This document shows, in pieces, positions 1-9,467 of a stretch of DNA of 64,000 nt. A program made the translations under genes and the position numbers. The notes under the pieces are model-generated. The model had not been told where the DNA came from. It saw only the letters and a program-made list of their open reading frames with translations, and ran no database searches. How positions within the stretch are numbered: the first letter of the stretch is position 1; each line of letters starts with the position of its first letter. The stretch is taken from NCBI RefSeq assembly GCF_900100355.1, contig NZ_FNFH01000001.1, positions 758,963-822,962 of the forward strand, written 5' to 3'. The stretch comes from Microbulbifer yueqingensis (lineage in GTDB: Bacteria > Pseudomonadota > Gammaproteobacteria > Pseudomonadales > Cellvibrionaceae).

Positions 1-158
1 GTGGTGATTGCCGCGGGCAGCTTCACCCCCACATCGGTGGCGCGGTCAGACAGCTGCTTGAGGATGAACGCGGCACGCTCCTTGCCGCTGTAGCGGATCA
101 CCGCCTGCAGCGCGTCCAGCCATTCCTGCGTTTCCTGGTTGTCGGTTTCTTCGTGCAT
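1..158 (-). CDS. aceE: Pyruvate dehydrogenase E1 component, N-terminal fragment
   Basis: Only the first 52 or so codons are present; the gene runs off the left edge. The product would be the thiamine-diphosphate E1 subunit of the pyruvate dehydrogenase complex, which decarboxylates pyruvate and acetylates the E2 lipoyl domain in the cytoplasm. The visible N-terminus (MHEETDNQETQEWLDALQAV, then a stretch on Leu-Pro before the cut) matches the conserved start of homodimeric AceE, including the QETQEWLDAL signature. The ATG at 158 is preceded by a GAGGAG ribosome-binding site at good spacing, which fixes the start. The family is about 880 residues, so most of the gene, and probably aceF, lies outside. 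Confidence 0.85.
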   Translation of the reverse strand, partial: MHEETDNQETQEWLDALQAVIRYSGKERAAFILKQLSDRATDVGVKLPAAIT

Positions 159-631
159 CAAGTGCTCCTCGGCGATTTGTGCGACGTCGAGTCGGTCTCT
201 GTTCTTTTTCAGATAGTTTCAGGCAATCGGGCGTAAACGGGCAAAAGTACCGCGCGGGCAGAAAATTGCTTCCTTTTTTCAGCAAAAGCGCCAATTTGCC
301 GCCGTTCCTGGCGTAAATGCAGAGTCTAGTATTAGCGACTCCTGCAGCGGCGATAGAGGGTAGTCCTGTGCCAGCCTGCCGGCGTACTTGTCAAATTCTT
401 CAGCGAAGCGGCCCCGTCCCGGGCCGCCTTCAGTGGCCAGCCGGTCAAGCGGGAGCCGGAGTGCGGGCGGGATTGTAGTATTACTACAAGTTTTTTTCCA
501 GACAGGACATTTAGTAACAATTAAAACCAGTTTGCTAAACAATTATTCTCTTTATAGGGGCATTTCCGGAGTAAGTAGCGGCAAAAAAAAGGAAATCAAT
601 TACAAAATGCAGTCCAAATTTGTCATTTGAG
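159..631. other. Intergenic region between aceE and the sortase gene
   Basis: About 470 bases with no convincing gene. Positions 480-620 are clearly AT-richer than the surroundings. A perfect 7-bp hairpin (gcggccc, loop cgtccc, gggccgc) lies at 408-427 and could end the minus-strand sortase transcript, though it has no T run. The aceE promoter should be here, but I could not pick a convincing -35/-10 pair or a PdhR-type operator. Confidence 0.5.
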
Positions 632-1213
632 TCACGCTTCGTTATGGCCACCTTCGGGGAGATATTCGGCGAAGACGACAAAGCGCTGCGGTCCGCCGGC
701 AACCAGGGCATCGAACGGATAGCAGGTCACCAGCATCAGGCCGGGACCGGCCAGTATGGGCAAGCGCTCGCGCCGGCTGTCCACCACACGGGTTTCCCGC
801 ACCTGGTAATGGTGCCAGCGTCCATGGCGGTCCTGCAGACCGAGCCGCGCCCCGGCCCTGACCTTCCGCAGGGGACCGAAATGGGTATCGCGATGGGCGG
901 CGATCACCGTGGTGCGCTCCGCCGATCCCGGCTCCCCCGAGTTCTCCACCAGGCCCGGCCCGAATGCCAGGGCCTGGCCGCTGCTGCCGGCCAGCACCAC
1001 CAGCGGGCGGCCTCCACCCAGCCGCAACCTCGCCACCGGCCAGGTATCCGCCCATGGCCAGGGCCGCACTACCTCCCCGTTATGCACCTGTCGCTGCCAG
1101 GCGGCATCGATCAGGTACTGCGCCAGCCTGGCCTTTGCTATCAGCCAGGCGGAATCGAATAGCAGCCAGGCGGCCGCCAGCACCAGCACCCCGGACCCCA
1201 GGCGGCGCACCAT
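632..1213 (-). CDS. Class C/GN-type sortase (marine proteobacterial type)
   Basis: A 193-residue membrane-anchored cysteine transpeptidase. It is expected to cleave a sorting signal on its partner and attach or process it at the cell envelope. One N-terminal transmembrane segment spans about residues 6-26. The sortase catalytic residues are all visible: His107 in IAAHRDTHF, Cys164 in LVTCYPF and Arg177 in PQRFVVF. The start ATG shares its A with the TGA stop of the upstream target gene (1213-1215), so the two are translationally coupled. Dedicated one-sortase/one-target pairs like this are a known arrangement in marine proteobacteria, where the biological role is not established. Confidence 0.85.
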   Translation of the reverse strand: MVRRLGSGVLVLAAAWLLFDSAWLIAKARLAQYLIDAAWQRQVHNGEVVRPWPWADTWPVARLRLGGGRPLVVLAGSSGQALAFGPGLVENSGEPGSAERTTVIAAHRDTHFGPLRKVRAGARLGLQDRHGRWHHYQVRETRVVDSRRERLPILAGPGLMLVTCYPFDALVAGGPQRFVVFAEYLPEGGHNEA

Positions 1214-3585
1214 CAGTTAACCCGCACCAGCAACCGCTCCAGCTCACCCCGGGCGCGCCCGGACGGCGCACGGCGCGGGTCCGGCAACCACCGACGCAGC
1301 CAGCGGCGCAACTGCCTGTTTACTGTCCCGCGCCAGCCCCGGCCGCGCCGCAACAGGCCGCCCAGGCCCAACAGCGCCAGGCCCAGGAGCAGCTGCCCAT
1401 AGAGTCCCGTTGCCGTGGCGGGATATGCCTGCTGTTGCAGTACCTGGCCGCGGGCCACCGCATTCGGCACCGCGCTGCTTGCGAGCGCCTCCCCTACCGG
1501 GCGCACGGGCTTTTCCTCGACCGCAACAAAGCTGGTGTAAGGGCTCGCCAACTGGAAAGCCAGTGCCAGCCCGAGGATCTGCGTACGCAGTTGCTGCCCG
1601 GCCGCACTCTGCTCCCCGACCGGCCGTTGCCGGTCGCGCAGCGCCTCGATACGGCGTCGCGCCCAGAGGCTGCCGAGTCCGCCCGAACCATCCTTGCCCC
1701 CGAGCTCCAGCTCGCGGTGGAACTGCCGGCCTGCAAGGCGACCGCTCACCCTCAGCTTGCCGGTGACATCGGCACCGCGGACCCTGGCCACCAGCCGCAG
1801 GGGTTCACCGCGATAAAGGTCTGGAATCTTCTTCGGGTAGGCATCTACATGCAGGCCGCGGGGCCAGGTCACCCGGAGGTCAGTCACCAGCGGGTTTTCC
1901 AGCTTGGAGAACAGGGCCTGCATCTGTGCCCCGACCTCACCCACATCGCCGATGGTGACCGATGCACCACGACCGAATTGCGCTGCCTTGCGCATGAAGT
2001 GGCGGTTGGGGGCAGAGCCGATGCCGACCGTGAACAGGCGGGCATCGCCGAGGGACTGGCGGATCAGTTCGAATAACGCCGATTCGTTGCCCACCGCGCC
2101 ATCGGTAATGAAAACCACCTGGCGGACGAGGGTTTCGTCGCCGGGCAGCTGCTGGCTGAAGGCCTTGCGCAGCGCGGGGGCCATCTCGGTGCCACCGGTT
2201 GCCCGCAGGGCCTCGACCTGCGCCCTCGCGAGGTGGAGGTTCTCGGCCCGCGCCGGCACCGGCCGCGGGAAGAAGGCCCGGGTGACGCTGTTGAACTCGA
2301 TGATATTGAAGCGATCATCCGGCTGCAGGCGGGCAAGGGCCAGCAGCAGGCCGTCGCGCGCCTGGCGGATGGAGCTGCCTCCCATTGAGCCCGACGTATC
2401 GATCACAAAAACTACCTCGCGCGGCAATCGCCGCGTGCCGCCTGCGGTATCCGGGGGCAGCAACAGCAGCTGCAGATAGGTTCCGGAAAGGTCGGCATTC
2501 CTGTCATCGCCCTCCTCCTGGTCCGCCCCGCCGGCCTTTGCCTCAAGGACCTCGGCAAAGAGCGCCGCCCGCGGCATTGCGGAGGGGCGCGGACGCCAGC
2601 GCAGGACGAAATCCCGGTCCATCAGCGCCGTCCCCCCGCGCAGCGTGATGCGATAGTCGCCGCCGGAAAGGCGGCTAGAATCGATATCGTGGTAGGGACT
2701 GCTGATGTCCGCCAGCGGCAGGCCCCCATCGAGTTCCACCGAAACCGCGATACGATGGCTGTCCAGCGCCGTCAGTTCGGGCGCTGGCTGCATGAACGGA
2801 CTGATCTGGTGGGCATCGGGCACCTGGTCGGTGGGCAGCGCCCAACCATTGCCATCCAGCTTTATTGCCCGCGCCTCCCCCGCCGGCTCGATCGGCTCTC
2901 CCGGCATGTAGCGCGGGGTCAGGCTGGTGGGCAGGCGCAGGCTGAAAGCTCCCCCCTCGTAGGCGACCGGGGCCAGGAAACGTATCTTTGCCGTAACCTT
3001 CTCGCCCGGCCCGATATTGGCCACGCGGCTGGTAAACAGGTTCGGGCGCTGCTGCTCCAGCAGCGCTGCGCGCTTTCCCGCGGCGCGGGCCTCCCGGTAG
3101 ATCCTCGCGGCCTGCTGGCGCTCCCGCACACGGCCCACGATCCGCCGCTCGCCGACCCGGATTTCCAGTCCGTTGACGGCCGCTTGCGGTGGCAGGGGCA
3201 CCACGTAGACAGCCTCTCGCCAGTCGGGTGAGGCATTTTCAAACACCTGCTCCAGCTCCACTTCCGCCAACAGCCCCCGCACCCGCACCGTAGCTCGGCT
3301 GTTGAGGTGAACCGCCGGCCGGTAATTTGCCTGGCCGGCAGCGCGGAACAGCAGGTCGCCGCTGCCCACCTGGTCGGGGCTGACGGCGCCCGCAGGCACT
3401 CGCTCCGGCCCGGCCGCGCGCGCGCCGGCGGCGGCAACCACCACGGCGAGCGCGGTAACCAGCAACAGCAGCCAGCGTCCGCGACGGTCATTGCGATAGC
3501 GGCGCCGGTAATACTCCTCGGTGGGCAGCACCACCAGCTCGCGCGGTATTCGCTGTCCGGAAAAAATTGTCCTGTCCACAGGCAT
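1213..3585 (-). CDS. VIT and VWA domain sortase-target protein
   Basis: A large exported protein of about 790 residues and the predicted substrate of the adjacent sortase. A cytoplasmic basic stretch is followed by one membrane or signal segment (WLLLLVTALAVVVAAAG), a VIT (inter-alpha-inhibitor-like) domain in the first third, and a von Willebrand A domain with an intact MIDAS motif (DTSGSMGGSS). Near the C-terminus, YPATATG followed by about 18 hydrophobic residues and RRGRG looks like the LPxTA-type sorting signal. Unusually, about 45 mostly basic residues follow the hydrophobic stretch. The start is uncertain: a TTG at 3597, an ATG at 3585 or a GTG at 3579. The GGAGG just upstream suits the GTG best by spacing. 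Confidence 0.82.
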   Translation of the reverse strand: MPVDRTIFSGQRIPRELVVLPTEEYYRRRYRNDRRGRWLLLLVTALAVVVAAAGARAAGPERVPAGAVSPDQVGSGDLLFRAAGQANYRPAVHLNSRATVRVRGLLAEVELEQVFENASPDWREAVYVVPLPPQAAVNGLEIRVGERRIVGRVRERQQAARIYREARAAGKRAALLEQQRPNLFTSRVANIGPGEKVTAKIRFLAPVAYEGGAFSLRLPTSLTPRYMPGEPIEPAGEARAIKLDGNGWALPTDQVPDAHQISPFMQPAPELTALDSHRIAVSVELDGGLPLADISSPYHDIDSSRLSGGDYRITLRGGTALMDRDFVLRWRPRPSAMPRAALFAEVLEAKAGGADQEEGDDRNADLSGTYLQLLLLPPDTAGGTRRLPREVVFVIDTSGSMGGSSIRQARDGLLLALARLQPDDRFNIIEFNSVTRAFFPRPVPARAENLHLARAQVEALRATGGTEMAPALRKAFSQQLPGDETLVRQVVFITDGAVGNESALFELIRQSLGDARLFTVGIGSAPNRHFMRKAAQFGRGASVTIGDVGEVGAQMQALFSKLENPLVTDLRVTWPRGLHVDAYPKKIPDLYRGEPLRLVARVRGADVTGKLRVSGRLAGRQFHRELELGGKDGSGGLGSLWARRRIEALRDRQRPVGEQSAAGQQLRTQILGLALAFQLASPYTSFVAVEEKPVRPVGEALASSAVPNAVARGQVLQQQAYPATATGLYGQLLLGLALLGLGGLLRRGRGWRGTVNRQLRRWLRRWLPDPRRAPSGRARGELERLLVRVN

Positions 3586-3648
3586 CCCTCCATTCAATTT
3601 TCTGTATGGAGAGCATTTAACCTGGACAAACAGGCAGTTCCGGGGCGG

Positions 3649-3720
3649 AATTGTGGCGGTCTATGAAGAAATAATGGCGAATTGTGGCAGGAGCCCAGAT
3701 CTTGCAATTGCGGCAGGAGC
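3649..3720. repeat. Short direct repeats upstream of the sortase-target gene
   Basis: The 15-mer AATTGTGGCAGGAGC at 3680-3694 recurs with one mismatch at 3706-3720. A shorter copy (AATTGTGGCGG) begins at 3649. The three lie just upstream of the minus-strand sortase-target gene and could be regulator-binding sites. That function is inference; only the repetition is seen. Confidence 0.45.
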
Positions 3721-3741
3721 GCAGCTGCTGCCCCAGGGCAC

Positions 3742-3769
3742 AAAAAAACCGGCGCAAGCGCCGGTTTTT
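3742..3769. terminator. Bidirectional intrinsic terminator after purC
   Basis: A GC-rich hairpin (accggcg, loop caag, cgccggt) is flanked by seven A on one side and five T on the other. It sits 22 bases past the purC stop, so on the minus strand it is a classic stem plus U-run terminator for purC. Confidence 0.85.
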
Positions 3770-3790
3770 CTGTGCAGGCCAGGAGCCAGG

Positions 3791-4894
3791 TCAGTCGACC
3801 AGGCCGTACTGGTCGCGCAGGATTTCGACCAGCTCGGCACGCGGGTTGTCAGACAGCTCGAGCTTGCGGCCGGTGATCTTCTCGGCGATACCCACGTAAG
3901 TGGCGGAGACATCCATCAGCATGGACTCCGGCAGCTGGTTGTCCCGCGCCAGTGCCTGGCGCTCGTCCATGCGGTCCTTGTTCAGAAGGATATCCGGGTC
4001 CGGGAAGTAATCCAGCAGGGCCTTGCGGAAGCCTTCCTTGGAGTTCTCGACGATATTGCCGCGGCGATACTCTTCACCATCCCAGATACGTGAGGAGTCG
4101 GGCGTACCGACCTCATCCATATAAATGAGTTTCTCGTTGCCAGCGGCATCGGTGACGTAACCGAACTCGAACTTGGTGTCGACGAAAATCTGGTCGAGCT
4201 TGGCCAGCTCGGAAGAGATCACATCGAAGCCCTCTTTCAGCAGCTTCTCGTAGAGATCGATATCGTCAGTGCTGCGGAAATTGAATGCCTCGTAGTTGTC
4301 CTCGATGTCCTTGCGGGTGATGTTGACGTCATCCGCCTCCGGTACACCGGGAATACCCTTGAGCACACCCTTGGTAGAGGGAGTGATCAGCAGCTCGGGC
4401 AGTTTCTGGTCTTTCTGCAGGCCGTCCGGGATCTCGATGCCACAGAATTCACGCTCACCTTTCGCGTAAGCCCGCCACATGGAGCCGGTGATGTACTGGC
4501 GCGCGATAGCCTCGATCATCACCGGGCGCGCCTTCTGCACAATCCACACCAGCGGGTGCGGGATATCCAGGATATGGCTGTCGGCCAGGCCCTGTTCCCT
4601 GAACAGCCTGAACCAGTGGTTGGAGATTGCGTTCAGTGCCGCGCCCTTACCGGGCACGCCGCGCATGCCGCCCTCGCCTGTCCAGACGCAGTCGAAGGCA
4701 GAGATGCGGTCGGAAATCACCATTACCGCCAGGGGCGCATCCGGGGCCACCGGGTAGCCCTTTTCCTCGATCAGGCGACGACTGTCGGCCTCAGTCAGCC
4801 AGTAAACCGAGCGGACTTTTCCGCTGTGGACTGGTTTATCAGTGCGAATCGGCAAATCGTCGTTGACCGCCAGTACTTTGTCAGCAAGGCTCAT
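3791..4894 (-). CDS. purC: Phosphoribosylaminoimidazole-succinocarboxamide synthase (SAICAR synthetase)
   Basis: Catalyses the ATP-dependent ligation of aspartate to CAIR in de novo purine synthesis (cytosolic). The 367-residue product is the long PurC type seen in many marine gammaproteobacteria and related to eukaryotic enzymes, rather than the 237-residue E. coli type. Supporting motifs are the nucleotide-binding [11 protein letters not shown] near residue 23, the substrate-loop sequence [11 protein letters not shown], the [18 protein letters not shown] region (here [15 protein letters not shown]), and [12 protein letters not shown] near residue 270. It stands alone with its own downstream terminator. 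Purine repression (PurR) cannot be judged from the sequence. Confidence 0.95.
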   Translation of the reverse strand: MSLADKVLAVNDDLPIRTDKPVHSGKVRSVYWLTEADSRRLIEEKGYPVAPDAPLAVMVISDRISAFDCVWTGEGGMRGVPGKGAALNAISNHWFRLFREQGLADSHILDIPHPLVWIVQKARPVMIEAIARQYITGSMWRAYAKGEREFCGIEIPDGLQKDQKLPELLITPSTKGVLKGIPGVPEADDVNITRKDIEDNYEAFNFRSTDDIDLYEKLLKEGFDVISSELAKLDQIFVDTKFEFGYVTDAAGNEKLIYMDEVGTPDSSRIWDGEEYRRGNIVENSKEGFRKALLDYFPDPDILLNKDRMDERQALARDNQLPESMLMDVSATYVGIAEKITGRKLELSDNPRAELVEILRDQYGLVD

Positions 4895-5017
4895 GGGTCT
4901 TTCCTGTTACCTGTGCATGGTGGGAAGAAATGAAGCGCGGCATTCTAGCAAAACTCCGCTTGCCAGGCAGCAACCCGGATAACTGCAACGACGGGGAAAA
5001 CCATGCCCGCAGTGCGG

Positions 5018-6145
5018 TTACTCTGCAGTATCCGCCTTTTCACGGGACTCATCCTCCTCTGCCTGGGCTTCGTCCCGCGCCTGCCACTCTGCCTGGTGCT
5101 CGGTAGTGGGCCAGGCATTCATGATCGCCTTGGCCAGGGTGGCCAGTGGAATCGCGAAGAATACGCCCCAGAACCCCCAGATCCCGCCAAACACCAGTAC
5201 AGCGAGGATAATGGCCACCGGATGCAGGTTAACCGCCTCCGAAAACAGCAGCGGCACCAGCACATTGCCATCCAGCAGCTGGATGACGCCGTAGGCCAGC
5301 ATCAAGTAGAGGAATTCGCTGCTCCAGCCCCACTGGAAGAGGCCGATGACCGCTACCGGGATGGTCACCACTGCGGCGCCGATATAGGGAATCAGCACAC
5401 TGAGGCCAACTGCCACCGCCAGCAACAGCGCGTAGTTCACACCCAGGAACAGGAAAGCGATATAGCTGACCACGGCGACGATACCGATTTCGATCACCTT
5501 GCCGCGCACGTAATTCGCCACCTGGTCATTCATTTCATACCAGATCTGGCGCAGCATCGGGCGATGGCTCGGCAGGAAGGAGGCACACCAGTTGATCAGG
5601 CGATCCGAATCCTTGAGGAAAAAGAATACCAGGATCGGCACCACCACCGCGTAAACCAGGATGCCGGCGAGGATGGGGAGGTTGGCGAGGGAGAACGTCA
5701 GCAGGGTCTGGCCGATAGTGCCAAGCTCGCTGCCAAGGGTGCTGAATATCTCCTGGATCTGCGCCGCGGAAACCAGGGTGGGAAAGCGCTCCGGTAACAG
5801 CAGCAGCAACTGCTGGCCCTGCTCCACCATATTGGGAAGCTCAGCGAACAGCCGCACCAGCTGGCGCCAGATGATCGGCAGGACGATAAAGCAGAGTGCC
5901 GCGATGATACTGACCAGCACCATACATGCGATGGTGACCGCGGCCCAGTGCGGGGCCCCCGCGGCCTTGAGGCGCTCCACCATGCCCTGCATGAGAAAGG
6001 CGATGATCAGCGCCGCCATTACCGGCGCCAGCACCTCTCCCAGGGTAGCCATCACCACCAGGGCGCCCACCAGCAGCAGCACCAGCAGGACTACCTCCTC
6101 CTGGCTGAAATAGCGGTTAACCCAGTTGCGTACGATCGTCAGCAT
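5018..6145 (-). CDS. AI-2E family transporter (PerM-type permease)
   Basis: A 375-residue polytopic inner-membrane protein of the AI-2 exporter/PerM family. About eight hydrophobic helices are visible: a pair at residues 20-60, a third near 65-90, and a cluster from about 150 to 340. The family hallmark region LLAVAVGLSVLIPYIGA is followed by the C-terminal GGIWGFWGVFFAIPLATLAK signature. The C-terminal tail is hydrophilic and rich in Glu and Asp. Family members are proposed to export autoinducer-2 or act as general permeases; the substrate here is unknown. The TusA-like gene ends 8 bases upstream, so the two probably share a transcript. Confidence 0.88.
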   Translation of the reverse strand: MLTIVRNWVNRYFSQEEVVLLVLLLVGALVVMATLGEVLAPVMAALIIAFLMQGMVERLKAAGAPHWAAVTIACMVLVSIIAALCFIVLPIIWRQLVRLFAELPNMVEQGQQLLLLLPERFPTLVSAAQIQEIFSTLGSELGTIGQTLLTFSLANLPILAGILVYAVVVPILVFFFLKDSDRLINWCASFLPSHRPMLRQIWYEMNDQVANYVRGKVIEIGIVAVVSYIAFLFLGVNYALLLAVAVGLSVLIPYIGAAVVTIPVAVIGLFQWGWSSEFLYLMLAYGVIQLLDGNVLVPLLFSEAVNLHPVAIILAVLVFGGIWGFWGVFFAIPLATLAKAIMNAWPTTEHQAEWQARDEAQAEEDESREKADTAE

Positions 6146-6153
6146 AAACCCTC

Positions 6154-6432
6154 TTAACTTCCGGTCAGGTCACCGGCGCGCAGCCAGTAGCGGAACTCAC
6201 CGGCGGTGCGCTCGGCGCGCAGTAAACCGCGGCCGCTCAGCCGCGCAAAACTGTGAAAATCACGCCACGAGCCCGGGTCACTGGCGAGCACGCACAGCAG
6301 CGTGCCCGGGGGATGCTCGCGGAGCGCCCGTCGCATGGCCAGCAGCGGTTGCGGGCACGCCAGCCCGCGCGTATCCACGGCTACCGCGGGCTCGCCATCC
6401 AGGTCGAGCGCACAGGCACCAGCTGTCATCAT
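6154..6432 (-). CDS. TusA-like sulfurtransferase family protein
   Basis: A 92-residue cytosolic protein with the TusA fold signature: VDTRGLACPQPLLAMRRAL, where the Cys of CPQP is the sulfur-carrying residue. Proteins of this family relay persulfide sulfur, for instance for tRNA thiolation. Genes with this fold placed next to a perM-like permease are a recurring arrangement in gammaproteobacteria. The sequence diverges from E. coli TusA outside the CPxP region, so I leave the symbol blank. Two adjacent ATG codons (6432 and 6429) are possible starts; the ribosome-binding site is weak. It is probably the first gene of a two-gene unit with the permease. Confidence 0.78.
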   Translation of the reverse strand: MMTAGACALDLDGEPAVAVDTRGLACPQPLLAMRRALREHPPGTLLCVLASDPGSWRDFHSFARLSGRGLLRAERTAGEFRYWLRAGDLTGS

Positions 6433-6680
6433 CTCTATATCCGGCTATCGGTGAACCCGGGGCGGAGTATAACGCGGATTCCAGCCCGCCATCCCGCTAC
6501 GCCGGGCATTCCGGCCTCTCAGGCCCGCCCCCTACCCGGCCCCTAGACAGACCACTGGGTCGGCTAACCGGGAACCGCGAACCATTCACCGTCTGACTGG
6601 TCAAAACCTCGACAGTTCAACCGGGTTGCGTATAGAGTTGACCCTGTAATCAAGCGCAAGCGAACGGGCAGTATGCACCA

Positions 6681-8204
6681 ATGACCGAGTTTCCCTCCTC
6701 CCGGCTGATATCCCACCCCCCACGTCGCGGCGCGCTGCGCTCACTGTGGCGGCGCCTGGGCGCGCTGGCCGCCCCGCTGGGCCTGGGCCTGGCGCTCGGC
6801 AGCGCCCCCCTGGCGGCAGTGACAGAAGACAGGGAAATCCGGCTGCCGGAACTCGGGGACGCGAGCAGCGGCGTGGTTTCCAGGGGGCGCGAGAAAGAAC
6901 TGGGCCAGATGTGGCTGCGAATGTTCCGCAGCCAGGTGCGCACCTCCAACGATGCCCTGCTGCAGCAGTATGTCGAGAATACCCTGACCCAACTCGCCGA
7001 GCACGCGCCACTGGAGGACAAATCCCTCGACGTGGTAGTGGTTAAAAACGACACCATGAATGCCTTCGCGGTCCCCGGCGGGGTCGTGGGTGTCCACACA
7101 GGCCTGTTCCTGTTCGCCGAAAACGAGGACCAGTTCGCCTCGGTGCTCGCCCACGAACTCGCCCACCTGAGCCAGCGCCACTACGCGCGCACCCTGGAGG
7201 CCAAGCGTAACAGCACCCTGCCGACCCTGGCCGGCATGCTGGGCGCCCTGGTGCTGGCCGCCACCGCCGGCGGGGACGCCGGGCTCGCAGCCATGACAGC
7301 CACCCAGGCCGCGGCACTGGACAGCCAGCTGCGCTTCTCCCGCCAGAACGAGCAGGAGGCCGACCGCGTGGGGATCGAGACCCTGGCCAAGGCTGGAATG
7401 GACCCGGAAGCCGCCGGCGAAATGTTCGAGCAGATGCTGAAGGCCACCCGCTACTACCGCCGGCCACCGGAATTCCTCCTCACCCACCCGGTGACGGAAA
7501 AGCGGATTGCGGACGCCAAGCTGCGCGCCAGCCGCATGCCGGACGTGCGCGCCGGCAACAGCCGCGAATACCACCTGATGCGCGCCCGCATCCGCGTGGC
7601 CGCAGAACCCACCCCGCAGCAGGCAGTCAAGCGCTTCCAGGCCGAGCTGCGCGGCATCAATGACAACGAGGACGCGGCACGCTATGGACTGGCCCTGGCC
7701 CAGACCGCAGCCGGCAAGCCCGACAGTGCGCTGGAGACACTGCAACCGCTGCTGGACCGCGAGCCCGACAAGGCGGCGTTCGTGCTCGCCCGGGCCGACA
7801 TCGACCTCGCCCGCCAGGATTATGACAGTGCCACCCGCCGCCTCCAGGGGGCCCTCAGGCGCAATCCCGGCGATCACGCCCTGACCATGGGCCTGGCCAA
7901 CGCCCACTTCAAGGCCGGCAACTACCTGACTGCCGAGCGCCTGCTGGAGAAACACAGCCGCGTGCGCCGCAAGGATCCCGCCGTCTGGTACCTGCTGGCC
8001 GAAACGCACGGCCTCGCCGGGGATATCGTCGGGGTGCACGAGGCACGTGCCGAGTACTACATCCTGAACGGTGTCTTCGACAAGGCCCTGCAGCACCTGC
8101 GCCACGGCATGCGCCTGGCGAAGAACAACTACCAGACCCACGCAATCCTGGAGCAGCGCTTCAAGGATGTCGTGGGCATGCAGCAGAAAGCCAAGGAACT
8201 CTGA
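6681..8204 (+). CDS. bepA: M48 family beta-barrel assembly-enhancing protease
   Basis: A periplasmic zinc metalloprotease with a C-terminal TPR region that degrades or promotes maturation of outer-membrane proteins such as LptD. The 507-residue product starts with a basic stretch and a hydrophobic export signal (about residues 25-46). The M48 domain follows with HELAH at residues 158-162 and the third zinc ligand in NEQEADRVG (Glu226). TPR-like helices fill roughly residues 300-500. Length and order match BepA/YfgC (487 residues in E. coli). It is transcribed alone, convergent with nadA. Confidence 0.9.
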   Translation: MTEFPSSRLISHPPRRGALRSLWRRLGALAAPLGLGLALGSAPLAAVTEDREIRLPELGDASSGVVSRGREKELGQMWLRMFRSQVRTSNDALLQQYVENTLTQLAEHAPLEDKSLDVVVVKNDTMNAFAVPGGVVGVHTGLFLFAENEDQFASVLAHELAHLSQRHYARTLEAKRNSTLPTLAGMLGALVLAATAGGDAGLAAMTATQAAALDSQLRFSRQNEQEADRVGIETLAKAGMDPEAAGEMFEQMLKATRYYRRPPEFLLTHPVTEKRIADAKLRASRMPDVRAGNSREYHLMRARIRVAAEPTPQQAVKRFQAELRGINDNEDAARYGLALAQTAAGKPDSALETLQPLLDREPDKAAFVLARADIDLARQDYDSATRRLQGALRRNPGDHALTMGLANAHFKAGNYLTAERLLEKHSRVRRKDPAVWYLLAETHGLAGDIVGVHEARAEYYILNGVFDKALQHLRHGMRLAKNNYQTHAILEQRFKDVVGMQQKAKEL

Positions 8205-8253
8205 TACCGGAACGGGAGGGCGTAGCCCCCCTGCCCCCTGGGCCGGGCGGCGG

Positions 8254-9312
8254 TCAGTCGAGGGGCTTGCGGAAGTCGAGCATGCGCTGCAGCGGCTTCA
8301 TGGCGCGCTTGCCCAGCTCGGGATCGACGAGGATTTCATTGTCGCCGCGCTCCAGTACCCCGCACAGGTTTTCCAGCGAGTTCATCGCCATCCACGGGCA
8401 GTTGGCGCAGCTGCGGCAGGTGGCGCCGGCGCCGGCAGTCGGGGCAACAATCAGCTCCTTGTCCGGGCACTCTTTCTGCATCTTGTAGAAGATGCCCTGG
8501 TCGGTGGCGACGATGAAGCGCTTCTCGGGGCGTGTCTTCGCGGCCTTGATGATCTGTGAGGTCGAACCCACCACATCTGCCAGCTCCACCACGGCCGCCG
8601 GTGATTCCGGGTGCACCAGCACCACGGCGTCTGGATAGAGCGCCTTGAGGTCGGCTACCCCCTTGGCCTTGAATTCCTCGTGAACAATACAGGAACCGTT
8701 CCACAACAGGACGTCGGCCCCAGTCTCGCGCTGGACATAGCTGCCCAGGTGCTTGTCCGGAGCCCAGAGGATCTTCTCGCCACGCTCGTCCAGGTATTCC
8801 ACCACGTCGAGGGCAATACTGGAGGTAACGACCCAGTCGGCACGGGCCTTCACTGCGGCGGACGTGTTCGCGTAGACCACAACCGTGCGGTCCGGGTGGG
8901 CGTCACAGAAGGCAGAAAATTCTTCCGGCGGGCATCCCAGGTCGAGGGAGCAGGTCGCCTCCAGGGTCGGCATCAGGACCCGTTTGTTCGGAGTCAGGAT
9001 CTTGGCGGTCTCGCCCATGAACTTGACACCGGCCACGATCAGCGTGTCCGCCTGGTGTTCGGCACCGAAGCGGGCCATTTCCAGCGAGTCGGACACACAG
9101 CCGCCGGTCTCCTCCGCCAGGGCCTGTATCAGCGGGTCTGTGTAGTAGTGTGCCACCAGTACCGCATTCTGCTCTTTCAGCAGTCGCTTGATACGCTCGC
9201 GCCACAGCTCCAGCTCCTGCTCGCTGTACTGGTGCACGGCCGGCTCCGCCAGGTGCGCCTGCACCACGGAGCGGGGATCGACATTCGGGGGGAACACTGA
9301 CTTCTGGCTCAT
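8254..9312 (-). CDS. nadA: Quinolinate synthase A
   Basis: Condenses iminoaspartate with dihydroxyacetone phosphate to quinolinate in NAD biosynthesis, using a 4Fe-4S cluster. The 352-residue protein carries the conserved cluster cysteines, in [11 protein letters not shown] and in the C-terminal [12 protein letters not shown], along with VAHYYTDP and [15 protein letters not shown] chose the ATG at 9312 (MSQKSVF) over an in-frame upstream extension because an AAGGTGA Shine-Dalgarno precedes it and family alignment begins here. bepA and nadA converge. nadB and nadC are not in the window. Confidence 0.94.
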   Translation of the reverse strand: MSQKSVFPPNVDPRSVVQAHLAEPAVHQYSEQELELWRERIKRLLKEQNAVLVAHYYTDPLIQALAEETGGCVSDSLEMARFGAEHQADTLIVAGVKFMGETAKILTPNKRVLMPTLEATCSLDLGCPPEEFSAFCDAHPDRTVVVYANTSAAVKARADWVVTSSIALDVVEYLDERGEKILWAPDKHLGSYVQRETGADVLLWNGSCIVHEEFKAKGVADLKALYPDAVVLVHPESPAAVVELADVVGSTSQIIKAAKTRPEKRFIVATDQGIFYKMQKECPDKELIVAPTAGAGATCRSCANCPWMAMNSLENLCGVLERGDNEILVDPELGKRAMKPLQRMLDFRKPLD

Positions 9313-9437
9313 AGTCACCTTCAGGCGGCAGATCGCGCGCGATAGTACGGCGGCCGGCTCTTTCGGGCAGCACAGGCCCATTTTAACGTACGCTCCGCGC
9401 TTGTGGGCCGGCAGCCCGGCTGGGGGCGGATACACAA

Positions 9438-9459
9438 AGGGCCGCCGTGCGGCAGCCCT
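9438..9459 (-). terminator. Hairpin downstream of the degenerate tRNA-Lys
   Basis: An imperfect stem (agggc-c-gcc / ggc-a-gccct) followed on the minus strand by TTTGTGT. It occupies the same place, relative to the wrecked tRNA, that a real terminator occupies behind the first intact tRNA-Lys. Confidence 0.5.
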
Positions 9460-9467
9460 CTGGAATA

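Noticed and set aside
7..620. Possible small genes in the first intergenic region
   Set aside because: Frames on either strand have no ribosome-binding site, no recognisable sequence, and end in promoter-like AT-rich DNA.
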